Source: CBDFLD01 sp965249005 (lineage in GTDB: Bacteria; Acidobacteriota; UBA6911). From it: DNA of 64,000 nucleotides. The stretch spans positions 1,116,001 to 1,180,000 of the forward strand of contig CBDFLD010000022.1 of NCBI GenBank assembly GCA_965249005.1, written 5' to 3'. The translations under genes and the position numbers were made by a program. Under the pieces are notes generated by a model. It ran no database searches, was not told where the DNA came from, and saw only the letters and a program-made list of their open reading frames with translations. Positions 32,294 to 41,909 of the stretch are shown here, in pieces (positions within the stretch are counted from its first letter, which is position 1; each line of letters starts with the position of its first letter).

Positions 32294-35200
32294 ATGGGTA
32301 AGCAAGCTTTCGAATCTGTTCTCGCCCCGTCGGCGGTGTCCAGGGTCCGGATTGCCGGCGTTGCGCTCGTTATTATCGCGATGGCAATCGTTGCCAGCTC
32401 TAGCCTCTACGGGCAGGATCTGACCGCTCGTTTACAGGGCGACGTGAGCGACGAAACCGGTGCACGGGTCCCGGGGGCAGCCGTGACTCTGACCAACGAA
32501 CTCACCAATGCCACCCAGGAAACTTTTACCAACGATGTCGGGTTGTACGTCTTTCCGAGGGTGCTTCAGGGTACCTACCGAATCATCGCGGAGCTGACCG
32601 GATTCCGCAGAGCGGTGGTCGAAGGCGTGATCGTCGAGGTCCGCCAGGCTGTCACCGTCGATCTTGTCTTGGAGTTGGGCGACGTGTCCGAAACGGTGGT
32701 CGTGAGCGCTCGGGAAACTCAGACCATCATCAACACGACGACTGCGGAGATCAGCACCGTGGTCAATCAGCGACAAATCCAAACCTTGCCTCTACAGCGT
32801 CGCGATCCGACCGAGTTCGCCCTCATGCAGCCGGGCGTCACCGGCTCGAGCGTTGCCCGCACCGCCTCGGTGAACGGAACCCGCGGCACGTTCAACAACT
32901 TCACGCTGGACGGAATCAACAACCAGGACAACTTCATCCGCACCGACGCCTTTTTTGGCGTGATTCCGCTGAAAGAAAGTTTCATTGAAGAGTTCAGCAT
33001 CACGACCGCAAATTCCGGGGCCGATGCCGTCCTGGGTGCCTCCCAGACGCACATGGTGACGCGCTCGGGCAGCAACGACCTTCACGGGCAGCTTTTCTAC
33101 TTCCAGAGCAACGATGCGCTCAACGCCAACACGTTCTTCAATAACGCTTCGGGGATCGAGAAGGAGCGCACTCTCAACCATCAATACGGATTCAACTTCG
33201 GTGGAAAGATCATCGAAAACAAGTTGTTTTTCTTTGTCGACTACGAGGAAGAGCAAACGCCGGCCACGGCCAGCGTGGTCCGCCAGGTCATGACGTCGGC
33301 CACGCGTCAGGGAAACTTCACTTACCTGGCAACGAACGGGCAGCCCGGGACGGTCAACTTGCTCACCCTGGCCGGGGTAGCTGCGGACCCCAAGATGACG
33401 TCCTTCATCGATCAGACGCCCCTGCCTAACGACACCGCAACCGGCGTCGGTGATGGAGTCAATATCCAGGGTTTCCGCTTCAACAACACCGATGCCGCCG
33501 ACGGCAATTGGTTCGTCCTCAGAATGGACTACGAGCTCAACACCCAGCACCGCTTCACCGGGACGTTCTACCAGTTCAAGCTCGCGTACCCCGTTCAAGG
33601 CCGCAACTCGATCGGTCCGGTATTTCCCAACACGCCGGGGGCCGGTCAGGACTCGACCCGCCGGTTGGGGTCCTACTCCTGGCAGTCCAGCTTTCTGCCG
33701 ACCCTCAACAATGAATTGCGCTTCGGATTTCAGTGGGCGCCGGGCGAGTTCTTCAACGCCGAAACCTTTCCGGATGGCTACATCCTGACTTGGCCCACTA
33801 TCCTGGACAATCCGGTCCAGGACTTTCTCGGACAGGGGCGCAACTCCCCCATCTGGGAAATCCATGACAACGCGAGCTGGGTCAAGGGAAACCACACGTT
33901 TCAGTTCGGTGGGGGGTTCCGCAACGTGAAGGTGGATCAGTTCGGCAACGCGGGGATCATTCCAGATTACACGATCGGCTTCGGCGTTGGAAACCCCAGC
34001 CCCATTTCACCGGGCATGTTCCCCGGAGGGATTTCTGGGAATGACTTCAATAACGCCTCGGATATTCTGGCAGTGCTCGGCGGATTCGTCGACGAGGGCC
34101 GGCAGAGCTTCAACGTCACCAGCCGGACCTCCGGGTTTGTCGACGGCGCCACCCAGAGGCGCATTCTGAAGCAGAAGTTCTTCAACCTCTACGCCGGCGA
34201 CATCTGACGCGTAACACCTGATCTCACTCTGAACTTTCAGCTCCGCTGGGAATACCATTCCGTTCCAACGGAGGAGAACGGCTTGGCGCTGCTGCCGCTT
34301 GGAGGAGTCGCCGGCGTTTTGGACCCCAACGCGATCGTCGACTTTGCCGGCGAGGGTACGGGACGGGACTTCTTCAACCCCGACCGGAACAACTTCTCTC
34401 CCGGTTTCGGCCTGGCCTATCGCATCCGGCCCAACCTCGTCTTCCGCGGCGGTTACTCGATCAACTACGTGGTCGACAACAACATGACCGTCGTGCTGAA
34501 CGCGCTGCGAGCCAATAACGGCCTCAGGCAAACCGAGCTGCGCACCGCCTTGTCCGGGACAGTGAGCGGGGGCGGTTTGATCCCGATCCCCCAACCCGAG
34601 TTCAAGGTGCCGAGGACGGCGCGGGATCAGATCGACTCCAACCCGACCGCGGCTCTCTTTACCATCGACGAGAACCTGAAGACCCCGTTCGTACAGCAAT
34701 GGAACGTCGGGCTGCAGTTCGAGCCCTTTCGCGACACCGCCTTCGAAGTGCGATATGTGGGGAACCGTGGGACTCACTTGACGCGGGCGATCGATCTCAA
34801 CCAGGTCAAGTTCCCCCAGAACTTCATCGATGATTTCCGCCGGGCGCAAAACAACCTGATCAACAACGGTAATCCCTTCATCGGAGAGCAACTGACCGTA
34901 TTCCCCACTCTCGGGCTGGCGGGCTTTCTACAGGCCGGCTTTGTTCAGAACTGGCTTCTCAACGGAGAGATCGGAACCTATACAGGGGCGTTTCTGATTC
35001 CCAATCGGGCCTTCTTCTTCGCGGGCGAAGGCGGAGAACGGTTCGGAGCCACGCTCGGGATCGGCCCGTTTCTGAACAACCCCAATATTTATGCCGCCGA
35101 CTTTCTCGGTAACAACTCGTTTTCCAAGTACAACGCATTGCAGTTCGAGGTGCGCCGCCGTTTTCACCAGGGGATTGCGGGGCAGTTCAACTATACCTAT

Positions 35201-35950
35201 GGCAAGGTCCTGACCAACTTCCAGGGCTCCCAGTCCGGCTTCCGCGCATTTTTCGACAATGCCCAACGCAACCTCGAGGTCATGCGACCCGAGTACGACA
35301 TCACCCACACCTTCAATGCGAATTTCGTCTGGGATTTGCCGGTCGGGGAGGGGCGTCAGTTCCTCAACCAGGGGGGGATTCTCAACGCCATTCTCGGCGG
35401 CTGGCAGACGACCGGGATCGTAAGGGTGCGTTCCGGTGAGGCGATCAACATCGTCTCCCAGCGCGGCACGATCAACCGCGACCGCCGTGCCACCACCAAT
35501 ACCGTGCACTTGAACGGAATGGACATCGGGCAGCTTCAGTCGCGCACCGGCGCGTTCCGGCAACCCGACGGAAGTGTCAATCTGTTCGATTCGTCGCTGC
35601 GTGGACCGGACGGCCGCGGCAATCCGGACATCTTCCAGAACCCGGGACTCCTCGAAGCTGGCAGCCTGGCGCTTTCTCCAGTCAGCGGACCTTGGTACAG
35701 CAACTTCAACCTGGGCGTTCGGAAACAGTTCGGCCTTCCGTTCAAGGAGGGCGCATTCCTGGAGTTCCGTTTCGACTTCTTCAACCTGTTCAACCGCACC
35801 AATTTCTTCATCCGATCGACCCCCTTTGCCGGATCTCGAGACAGTTCGGGCGTATTCAATCGTCATGACGTCAACGGTACCGACTTCGGCCTGATCGACG
35901 AGACCTTCGATCCGCGCGAGATGCAATTCGGGGTGAAGATCGTCTTTTGA
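32294..35950 (+). pseudogene. Oar-like TonB-dependent receptor with one in-frame TGA
   Basis: The start is the ATG at 32294 (AAGGAGAGG upstream). A signal peptide (VALVIIAMAIVASSSLYGQ) precedes a carboxypeptidase-regulatory-like domain (LQGDVSDETGARVPGAAVTL), a plug region (LPLQRRDPTEFALMQPGVTG, then GFNNFTL-like FNNFTLDGINNQDNF) and a long beta-barrel ending MQFGVKIVF with the terminal Phe of outer-membrane proteins. At 34205-34207 TGA replaces the Trp expected in GDIWRVTPDLTLNFQLRWEY. The frame then runs on to 35950, giving 1218 codons in all. Such receptors import siderophores or oligosaccharides. The TGA makes the gene inactive unless it is a sequence error. Confidence 0.88.
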
Positions 35951-36169
35951 GCTCGCATAATCGGGAGGCCTGGCGGCCTCCCCGTCGCTCTCAGCTATCA
36001 GCACTCGCGCGCGCGGAGCACGAGTTACTTGTAAAGGAAACTGCACGGCAAGACCCGCAAGAAAGGCGTTTCCTTGGATCTTGCCAAGTCATACACGTCC
36101 AATTCATCCTCCCTACTAGCCTTTCGCAACACCTGCACCCACTGCGAACGGTTGGGGTAGCGTAGTCAA

Positions 36170-36207
36170 CTTTTCCAAGCTATGGATTCAATGCTTTTGC
36201 TATCCTA
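36170..36207 (+). promoter_or_regulatory. bipartite upstream element, copy 4 (before the winged-helix kinase)
   Basis: CTTTTCC (36170-36176, preceded by CAA), 22 bp, GCTATCCT (36199-36206) then ATTCCCAAGCATCAAACC. It lies 94 bp before the ATG. The downstream 18 bases are shared with copy 3. Together with the other copies it defines the motif described in the findings. The rest of 35951-36299 holds no other supported feature. Confidence 0.65.
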
Positions 36208-36299
36208 TTCCCAAGCATCAAACCACTAGAGCCAAGGGAGTCCTATATTGCTCCTGTAGATACGACTTGGCTCGGTCCCTTTCGACGCGAGGCTTGGTG

Positions 36300-38215
36300 A
36301 TGCAAGGCGACTTTCGCATCGGTGACTGGCTCGTCCAACCTCAGCTGAATCTGATCGTCGGCTCCGGCCGCGAAAACATGATCGAGCCCAAGGTGATGGA
36401 GGTACTCGTCTATCTGGCCGAGCGCCCCGGTGAAGTCTTGCACAAGGAGCGCATCATCCAGGGCGTATGGGCCGATACCTTCGTCACCGATGATGTCCTG
36501 ATCCATGCCATCTCCCAGCTGCGCAAGGCGTTCAGAGACGATGCCAAGAATCCTCACGTCATTCAGACCATTGCCAAGAAGGGTTACTGTTTGATTGCCA
36601 CTGTTGCGAAGGTTCAGCCCGAAGCCGATGCGCGTTATCGCATCGTGAAGAAACTCGGTCAAGGAGGAATGGGCGAGGTCTTCCTCGCTGATGATCGTCT
36701 GCTGCACCGAAACGTGGCGCTGAAGTTCATCCGAGAAGACAAGGAGTCGGATCGGAGCTACAAGAAGCGATTGCTACGAGAAGCCCGATCGGCCGCGGCA
36801 CTGGATCATCCCTCGATCGCCAAGATCCATGACATGGGAGAACGGGACGGGAAGTCTTTCATCGTCATGGAGTACGTGGAAGGTGTGAGCCTCGAGAAAA
36901 TGCTGGCTCGAGGTCCCTTGAGCATGCAAGAGGCTCTTCGGATCTCCGTCGAGATGGCCGAAGCACTGGAGGAAGCCCACAACAAAGGAATCGTCCACCG
37001 GGATTTCAAATCGACCAACGTTCACATCACATCCGACGGCAAGGTGAAGGTTCTCGACTTTGGTTTGGCCAAGGCCATCGACCGAGTACAAACAGAAACA
37101 GAGCAATCATCCATCATCACGACTACTGCAGGGACACAGACAGGATTGATTGCAGGAACGACGCCGTACATGGCGCCCGAAACGCTCCACGGAGAACCGA
37201 GCGACGCCGGTCGGATGTGTGGGGGCTGGGCGTCGTCCTCTACGAGATACTCGGCGGCCGGCGCCCATTTACCGGGTCCACCGGCGCCGAGGTCACGTCG
37301 GCGATCCTCCGCGACCCTCCGCCACCTCTGCCGCAGGGGGTTCCGAGCGGGCTGGAAACGATTGTCGAGTGCTGTCTCAAGAAGGACCCGACCCAGCGTT
37401 ATCAGCGAGCCGGAGAGGTCAGGGCCGCACTCCAAGCGACGTCAACGGCCACGGTGTTGCCGGCCTGGAACGCGCCACGCCTGTCTCGGCGAGCCGCGTT
37501 GGCGCTCGCCGGTTCAGCCATCGTCGCGGTCGCATTGCTTCTCGGGTGGAACCTGCGTGAACCGGGCGACGGAACGACACCAACCGCTCTCGCCGTCCTG
37601 CCCTTCGACAACGTGTCGGGTGACGCCAAGCAGGACTATCTGTCGGAAGGGATGACCGACGCCCTGATCACGGAGCTCTCAAAGATCGGTGCGCTCAACG
37701 TCGCGTCAGTCACCTCGGTGAAGCGCTTCCAGGACACCGAGGACACGGTCCCCGAGATCGCACAGGCACTTCGGGTCGACGCGGTCGTGAGAGGGTCGAT
37801 CGTGGTGGTGGGGGACCACGTCCGGGTGACGACGCAGCTTATTGATGGCGCCACGGATCAAAACCTCTGGGCGGGGAGCTTCGACCGAGATTTTGCCAAC
37901 ATCCTGTTGCTGCACAGTGAGATTGCTCGCGCGGTGGCGACGGAGGTCCGCGTGGTAGTGACTCCCGAGGAGGCTCGCCGGAGGATTCGGGCGGCGGTAG
38001 ATCGAGGGCTGAACCTGGAGACCCTCACAGGCTACGGCGGCGGATTATTTTTCTCCCTTCTGGGCGACCTGGACCGCGCGTTTGCCGCGCTCAACGACTT
38101 CGAGAATCGGGACGCGTTCAGGGCCCAGATTCGGGTTGACCCCAGGCTCGACCTGCTCCGTGACGACCCGCGCTGGGACGAACTAATGGCGCGCATGAAC
38201 TTCCCGGGATACTGA
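36300..38215 (+). pseudogene. winged-helix / Ser-Thr kinase / TolB-like hybrid regulator, frameshifted
   Basis: From the ATG at 36300 an OmpR/PhoB-type DNA-binding domain (FRIGDWLVQPQLNLIVGSG, then VWADTFVTDDVLIHAISQLR and IQTIAKKGYCLIA) is followed by a kinase domain (GQGGMGEV, HRDFKSTN, DFGLAKA, GTTPYMAPE). At about 37210 one base is missing (GACGCCGGTCGG instead of GACGCCCGGTCGG) and the kinase continues in another frame (SDVWGLGVVLYEILGGRRPF). A transmembrane segment (ALALAGSAIVAVALLLGWNL), a TolB/FlgO-like domain (LAVLPFDNVSGDAKQDYLSE) and a shortened TPR tail end at 38215. Intact relatives have more TPR repeats, so an internal deletion near RAAVDRGLNLETLTGYGG is likely. Confidence 0.82.
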
Positions 38216-38250
38216 CGCCTACGAACTCTCCGGCGCAGCGATGCACTCGG

Positions 38251-38545
38251 CTAAAAGTGCACCCCGACATTGAACTGGAACATCCGCGGCGGCTCGTAGG
38301 CGAAGCGGTCCACGGCCTCTCCGAACTGCGGCCCGAACTCCCAGTGGGTGCCCTGGATCGGCGTCTCGGTGAACGGATTGAACAGAGCGAACCCGCCGGA
38401 GTTGAATGGCGTCAGCACTCCGAAGTCGATTCGCCTCCGGTTGCTGAGGGCGCCGTGATTGAACAGGTTCGAGACCTGCGCCTGGATGAAGAGCTCGGTC
38501 GGCGACCCGAGGCGGCCACGGCCCGCAACATCCTCCGGCAGACGG
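38251..38545 (-). pseudogene. C-terminal fragment of a TonB-dependent receptor (minus)
   Basis: On the minus strand the frame ending with TAG at 38251-38253 reads TELFIQAQVSNLFNHGALSN, RRRIDFGVLTPFNSGG and ends FQFNVGVHF. This is the last strand set of an Oar-like outer-membrane receptor, including the terminal Phe. The upstream part is missing and the 5' side of the fragment meets an opposite fragment at about 38545. It does not start with a usable start codon. Confidence 0.7.
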
Positions 38546-38797
38546 CATGCACAACTGGGACATCGGGTTCATGAAGAACTGGTACTGGGGCGAGCGCTAT
38601 CGGGTTCAGTTCCGGGCCGATATGTTCAACATATTCAACCGCGTGCAGTTCGCGAGGCCCGGGAATTGCGGAAACGGTTGCTGGGGCCGGTCCCGGCCAG
38701 CCAACAATCCGTTTGTTGGCGGCGTCAACGATGGGCGGGTCTTTCAGACACTTAGCCTTCCTCGTCAACTCCAGTTTGCGGCTCAAGCTGTTTTTTT
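38546..38797 (+). pseudogene. C-terminal fragment of a second TonB-dependent receptor (plus)
   Basis: The plus-strand frame begins MHNWDIGFMKNWYWGERYRV, then FRADMFNIFNRVQFARPGNC, ending SLPRQLQF. An extra base in CAGTTTGCGGCTCAAG shifts the frame just before the expected end (ALKLFF and TAG at about 38797). This is the typical barrel end of Oar-like receptors. It is head-to-head with the fragment on the minus strand, so an inversion or double deletion has brought two receptor ends together. Confidence 0.65.
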
Positions 38798-39304
38798 AGT
38801 TCGCGGATACGTGATGACGAGTTGCGCCAGCCCGGCGAGAGGATGTTCTATCCGGTCCTCGAGTCTAACCTCTGGTGCCAACTTGGTGCCAAACTCAGCC
38901 GCACCAGGAAGAACCAGGAGCACCTTCAATCACTCCAAATCCTTATCTTTCTTACTGGATGGTTCTTCTGAGGTCTTCTCAGTTTGGTCCTGGGGCGGAC
39001 TCATAATCAGCGGGTCGTTATGAGATTGTAGAATTGTTGCGGCCGGCGTAGGTATCGCCGGGAGCACATGACTCCAAAAGACTGTCCTTTAAGAGCCTAT
39101 CGTCCCAAGTCACCGGACTGATTCCGATCGAGCTACAAAGCCTTCGTTGCCGTTTTCAAAGGCCGCAATGAGGTCCGAAAAAGCGGACTCCAACGCGAGA
39201 GCGTGTGACCAAACGGGGGAATTATATGGTCAAGGAATGTTACCTATGTGTTACCTGAAACTATTCGCCGAGCTCAAATCTTTTTGCTAAACTATTGAAA
39301 AGAT
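38798..39304. other. intergenic region with a copy of the tRNA anticodon arm
   Basis: No intact gene. A frame at about 38869-38971 (LWCQLGAKLSRTRKNQEHLQ...) may be the tail of an integrase-type gene, which is uncertain. At 38998-39018, 21 bases are identical to the strand-matched anticodon arm of the tRNA at 39305-39381 (GACTCATAATCAG then CGGGTCGT) but lie on the opposite strand. Such tRNA copies usually mark attachment sites of integrated elements. Confidence 0.4.
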
Positions 39305-39381
39305 TGGTGGGCCCAGTAGGACTCGAACCTACGACCCGCTGATTATGAGTCAGCTGCTCTAACCAACTGAGCTATGGGCCC
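39305..39381 (-). tRNA. tRNA with anticodon CAT (Met or Ile2)
   Basis: On the minus strand the 77-base gene has the acceptor stem GGGCCCA paired with TGGGCCC, discriminator A and an encoded CCA, the D arm AGCTCAGTTGGTTAGAGC, an anticodon arm with loop CTCATAA (anticodon CAT) and the T arm GTAGGTTCGAGTCCTAC. Elongator tRNA-Met and tRNA-Ile2 (read after lysidine modification) share this anticodon and cannot be told apart here by eye. Initiator tRNA is excluded because the first pair is G-C. It lies 197 bp downstream of the MshE-N-like gene. Confidence 0.93.
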
Positions 39382-39577
39382 ATGAGATGGGAGAAACCGA
39401 CTCGGCCCGAACATGCCGAACGGGAGCAACGAGTCAGCTCAAACGAATCATCGTAGGTTAGCATGCCCGAAAGATCGGGGCAAAGGGAATGAAACCGAGC
39501 ATCGGGTTGACGCCTTGCCGTTTCTTTTTTGTGCTCGAAGCCGGTTTTCTAGGAATTCGAATGGGGTGGAAGGATTA

Positions 39578-39982
39578 CTATCGCAACTGCGGCTCGGACT
39601 GGGAAGACTCGGCGGCCTCGAGAAATTCTTGGAGCTTGGACTCCATCGTCGGTCGGTCGATGGCTCCCATCTCGACGAGGATCTCTCCAATGAGCCTCGT
39701 TTCTGCCTTTTGAACCCGCAGCAGGTGCTGGAGGTCGTCGGTTCTGAGGAAACCGAGTTTGAGCGCCGCGGCACCAAAACTCTGGTCGTAGTCCGTATGG
39801 CAGTTCAGAGTTTCCAGTACTTGAGTCTCGGACATCTTGCCTTCGCTGACTGCAATCCGGCCGATGGGCACTCGAAATATGTGCTGGGCATCCAAAGCCT
39901 GCAACACCTGCTCGCGCGTGACTAAACCTTGTTCGATCAGGTAGCTGCCAAACAACTTCAACGTTTTCTCCGCTCCATCCAC
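39578..39982 (-). CDS. tandem MshE/GspE N-terminal-like domain protein
   Basis: A 134-residue protein made of two repeats of the same about 50-residue unit: FGSYLIEQGLVTREQVLQAL with IGRIAVSEGKMSETQVLETL, and LKLGFLRTDDLQHLLRVQKA with LIGEILVEMGAIDRPTMESK. The unit is the GspE/MshE N-terminal domain, which in ATPases of type II secretion and pilus assembly binds c-di-GMP or regulatory partners. Here it is free-standing, with no ATPase domain. It lies 224 bp downstream of rpoD on the same strand and might be part of its transcript. Confidence 0.75.
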   Translation of the reverse strand: MDGAEKTLKLFGSYLIEQGLVTREQVLQALDAQHIFRVPIGRIAVSEGKMSETQVLETLNCHTDYDQSFGAAALKLGFLRTDDLQHLLRVQKAETRLIGEILVEMGAIDRPTMESKLQEFLEAAESSQSEPQLR

Positions 39983-40205
39983 TACGTATCGTCAGGGAGC
40001 ACCCATAAGTTGAGCGGCAGATAGATGACACGACCTATTCCATTGACAATAAATGGCTTATAACCATTCCAAGTCAACGGGAAAATCAATGCAGGCGAGA
40101 GAGGCAGACGAAGGAAAAAAATGTAGAGCCCACAGAATCCGGGAACGGGTATCTGAAGAAGCGGTATTTCCAGCGCGGGAAAGCAATCTGAAACGAGCAA
40201 AGCGG

Positions 40206-41891
40206 CTAGTCTCGGACCAGAGAATCTTCCAGGAAGGTCTTGAGCATTTGGCTCCTCGACGGATGGCGCAGTTTCCTCAGCGCCTTCGCCTCGATCTGAC
40301 GGATGCGCTCGCGGGTCACCGAAAAACGCTGGCCCACCTCCTCTAGAGTGTGCTCGCTGCCGTCTCCTAACCCGAACCGCATCTTGATCACCTGTTCCTC
40401 TCTCGGAGTCAAGGTTTTCAAAACCGAGTCGGTCTGCTCTTTGAGACTGATGTTCATGACCGCGTCGGCGGGAGACACGACACCCCGGTCCTCGATGAAG
40501 TCACCCAGGTGGCTGTCTTCCTCCTCGCCGATCGGCGTTTCCAGACTAATCGGCTCCTGGGCGATCTTGAGGATCTTACGGACCTTGCTAATGGGAAAGT
40601 CCATCTTCTTGGCGATTTCCTCGCTGGTGGGCTCACGCCCGTACTCTTGCACCAGGCTGCGAGAAGTCCGAATCAGCTTGTTGATGGTTTCGATCATGTG
40701 AACCGGTATGCGAATCGTTCGGGCCTGATCGGCAATAGCCCTTGTGATGGCCTGCCGAATCCACCAGGTCGCATAGGTCGAGAATTTGTAGCCGCGCCGG
40801 TATTCGAACTTGTCGACCGCTTTCATCAACCCAATATTTCCTTCCTGAATCAGGTCCAGAAACTGAAGTCCGCGGTTCGTATACTTCTTGGCGATCGAAA
40901 CAACCAGTCGCAGGTTCGCTTCCACGAGCTCTTTCTTCGCGATGTCGGCTTCCAGCTCGCCCGCCTTGATCGTCGCAAGTGTTCTCTTCAGCTCGGGAAT
41001 CGGCACGGTGGACTCTTGCTCGATTTCTTTCAACCGGCCTTCCACCAGCCGGACCTTCTTCTTTATGCTGCGGGCTTCCTCGAGGCGTCGCGGTGTCTCG
41101 AGACTTCGATTCAGCTTCCCCACTTCACGCTCCAACGCGAGGATCTCGTCGACCGTCTCCTTGATGACGCCCACCAGTCGTAGGTGCTGTCCGCCGTTGA
41201 GCTCGAGCGAGCGTACCTGCCAGGCAATGGGAATACGGTAGCGCGCCAGCATCGACAGGTTCTTCTTGTAGAGTCTGGATCCCTTCCGGCACCGAGAAAG
41301 CTTGGAGCGGATGCGATTCGCCGACCGTTCGTGCTTGCGAATGCCCTCGACAACCCCGATCACTTCCGTCTTTTTCTCTTGCAGCTTCTCCTCGGTCAAC
41401 TCGTCATCGCTGAACGAGACCACCTCTCGAATCGAAAGTATCTCCTCGCTGAGCTGGTCTCCGATCGCCAGTATTTCCCTTACCACAAGGGGAGATCTGG
41501 AAATCGCTTTCAAGACGAGCTTCTGCCCGTGCTCGATTCGTTTTGCAATCTCCACCTCGCCCTCACGACTGAGCAATGGGACGGTTCCCATCTCTCTCAA
41601 ATACATCCGGACGGGATCATTGGTCTTGTCGAGCGCAAGCGCTCCATAATCCATTTCATTGTCGTCGCCGCTGCGTTTGCCCTCCTTCTTGTTCTCGTCC
41701 TGAAACTTCTGTTCGGAATCAATGACCTCGATTCCAGCGGAGCCGAATAGGGAAAAGATACTGTCCAGTTCATCCGAGGAGCAGACTCCTTCGGGCAGCA
41801 AGTCGTTCACCTCATCGTAGAGAAGGTAACCGCGTTCCTTCCCCATGAGGATTAGCTCTTTGACTTCCTCGTACTTTTCCTCGATAGACAC
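40206..41891 (-). CDS. rpoD: primary sigma factor RpoD (sigma-70)
   Basis: A 561-residue sigma factor with all regions. Region 1.1 is N-terminal (YEEVKELILMGKERGYLLYD). The DPVRMYLREMG element marks region 1.2. Region 2 contains RFLDLIQEGNIGLMKAVDKF and the -10-recognising helix STYATWWIRQAITRAI. Region 3 follows, and region 4 has the -35-binding HTH TLEEVGQRFSVTRERIRQIE and the C-terminal KLRHP. It directs RNA polymerase to housekeeping promoters. It is 18 bp downstream of dnaG, the classic macromolecular-synthesis pair. Confidence 0.98.
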   Translation of the reverse strand: MSIEEKYEEVKELILMGKERGYLLYDEVNDLLPEGVCSSDELDSIFSLFGSAGIEVIDSEQKFQDENKKEGKRSGDDNEMDYGALALDKTNDPVRMYLREMGTVPLLSREGEVEIAKRIEHGQKLVLKAISRSPLVVREILAIGDQLSEEILSIREVVSFSDDELTEEKLQEKKTEVIGVVEGIRKHERSANRIRSKLSRCRKGSRLYKKNLSMLARYRIPIAWQVRSLELNGGQHLRLVGVIKETVDEILALEREVGKLNRSLETPRRLEEARSIKKKVRLVEGRLKEIEQESTVPIPELKRTLATIKAGELEADIAKKELVEANLRLVVSIAKKYTNRGLQFLDLIQEGNIGLMKAVDKFEYRRGYKFSTYATWWIRQAITRAIADQARTIRIPVHMIETINKLIRTSRSLVQEYGREPTSEEIAKKMDFPISKVRKILKIAQEPISLETPIGEEEDSHLGDFIEDRGVVSPADAVMNISLKEQTDSVLKTLTPREEQVIKMRFGLGDGSEHTLEEVGQRFSVTRERIRQIEAKALRKLRHPSRSQMLKTFLEDSLVRD

Positions 41892-41909
41892 TCTCGCTAT
41901 CTCCTTTCC

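Noticed and set aside
32792..33895. Antisense frame of 367 codons inside the TonB receptor
   Set aside because: GC-rich genes often leave open antisense frames; the sense strand shows receptor domains.
34205..34207. TGA reassigned to Trp
   Set aside because: Several intact genes in the window end in TGA at the proper place, so the standard code holds; a point mutation or error explains it better.
34928..36046. Antisense frame of 372 codons over the receptor's C-terminal part
   Set aside because: Same reason: the sense strand encodes the barrel strands up to the terminal Phe.
38998..39381. Simple attL/attR pair at the tRNA
   Set aside because: The copies are in inverted orientation, which a single site-specific integration would not produce.
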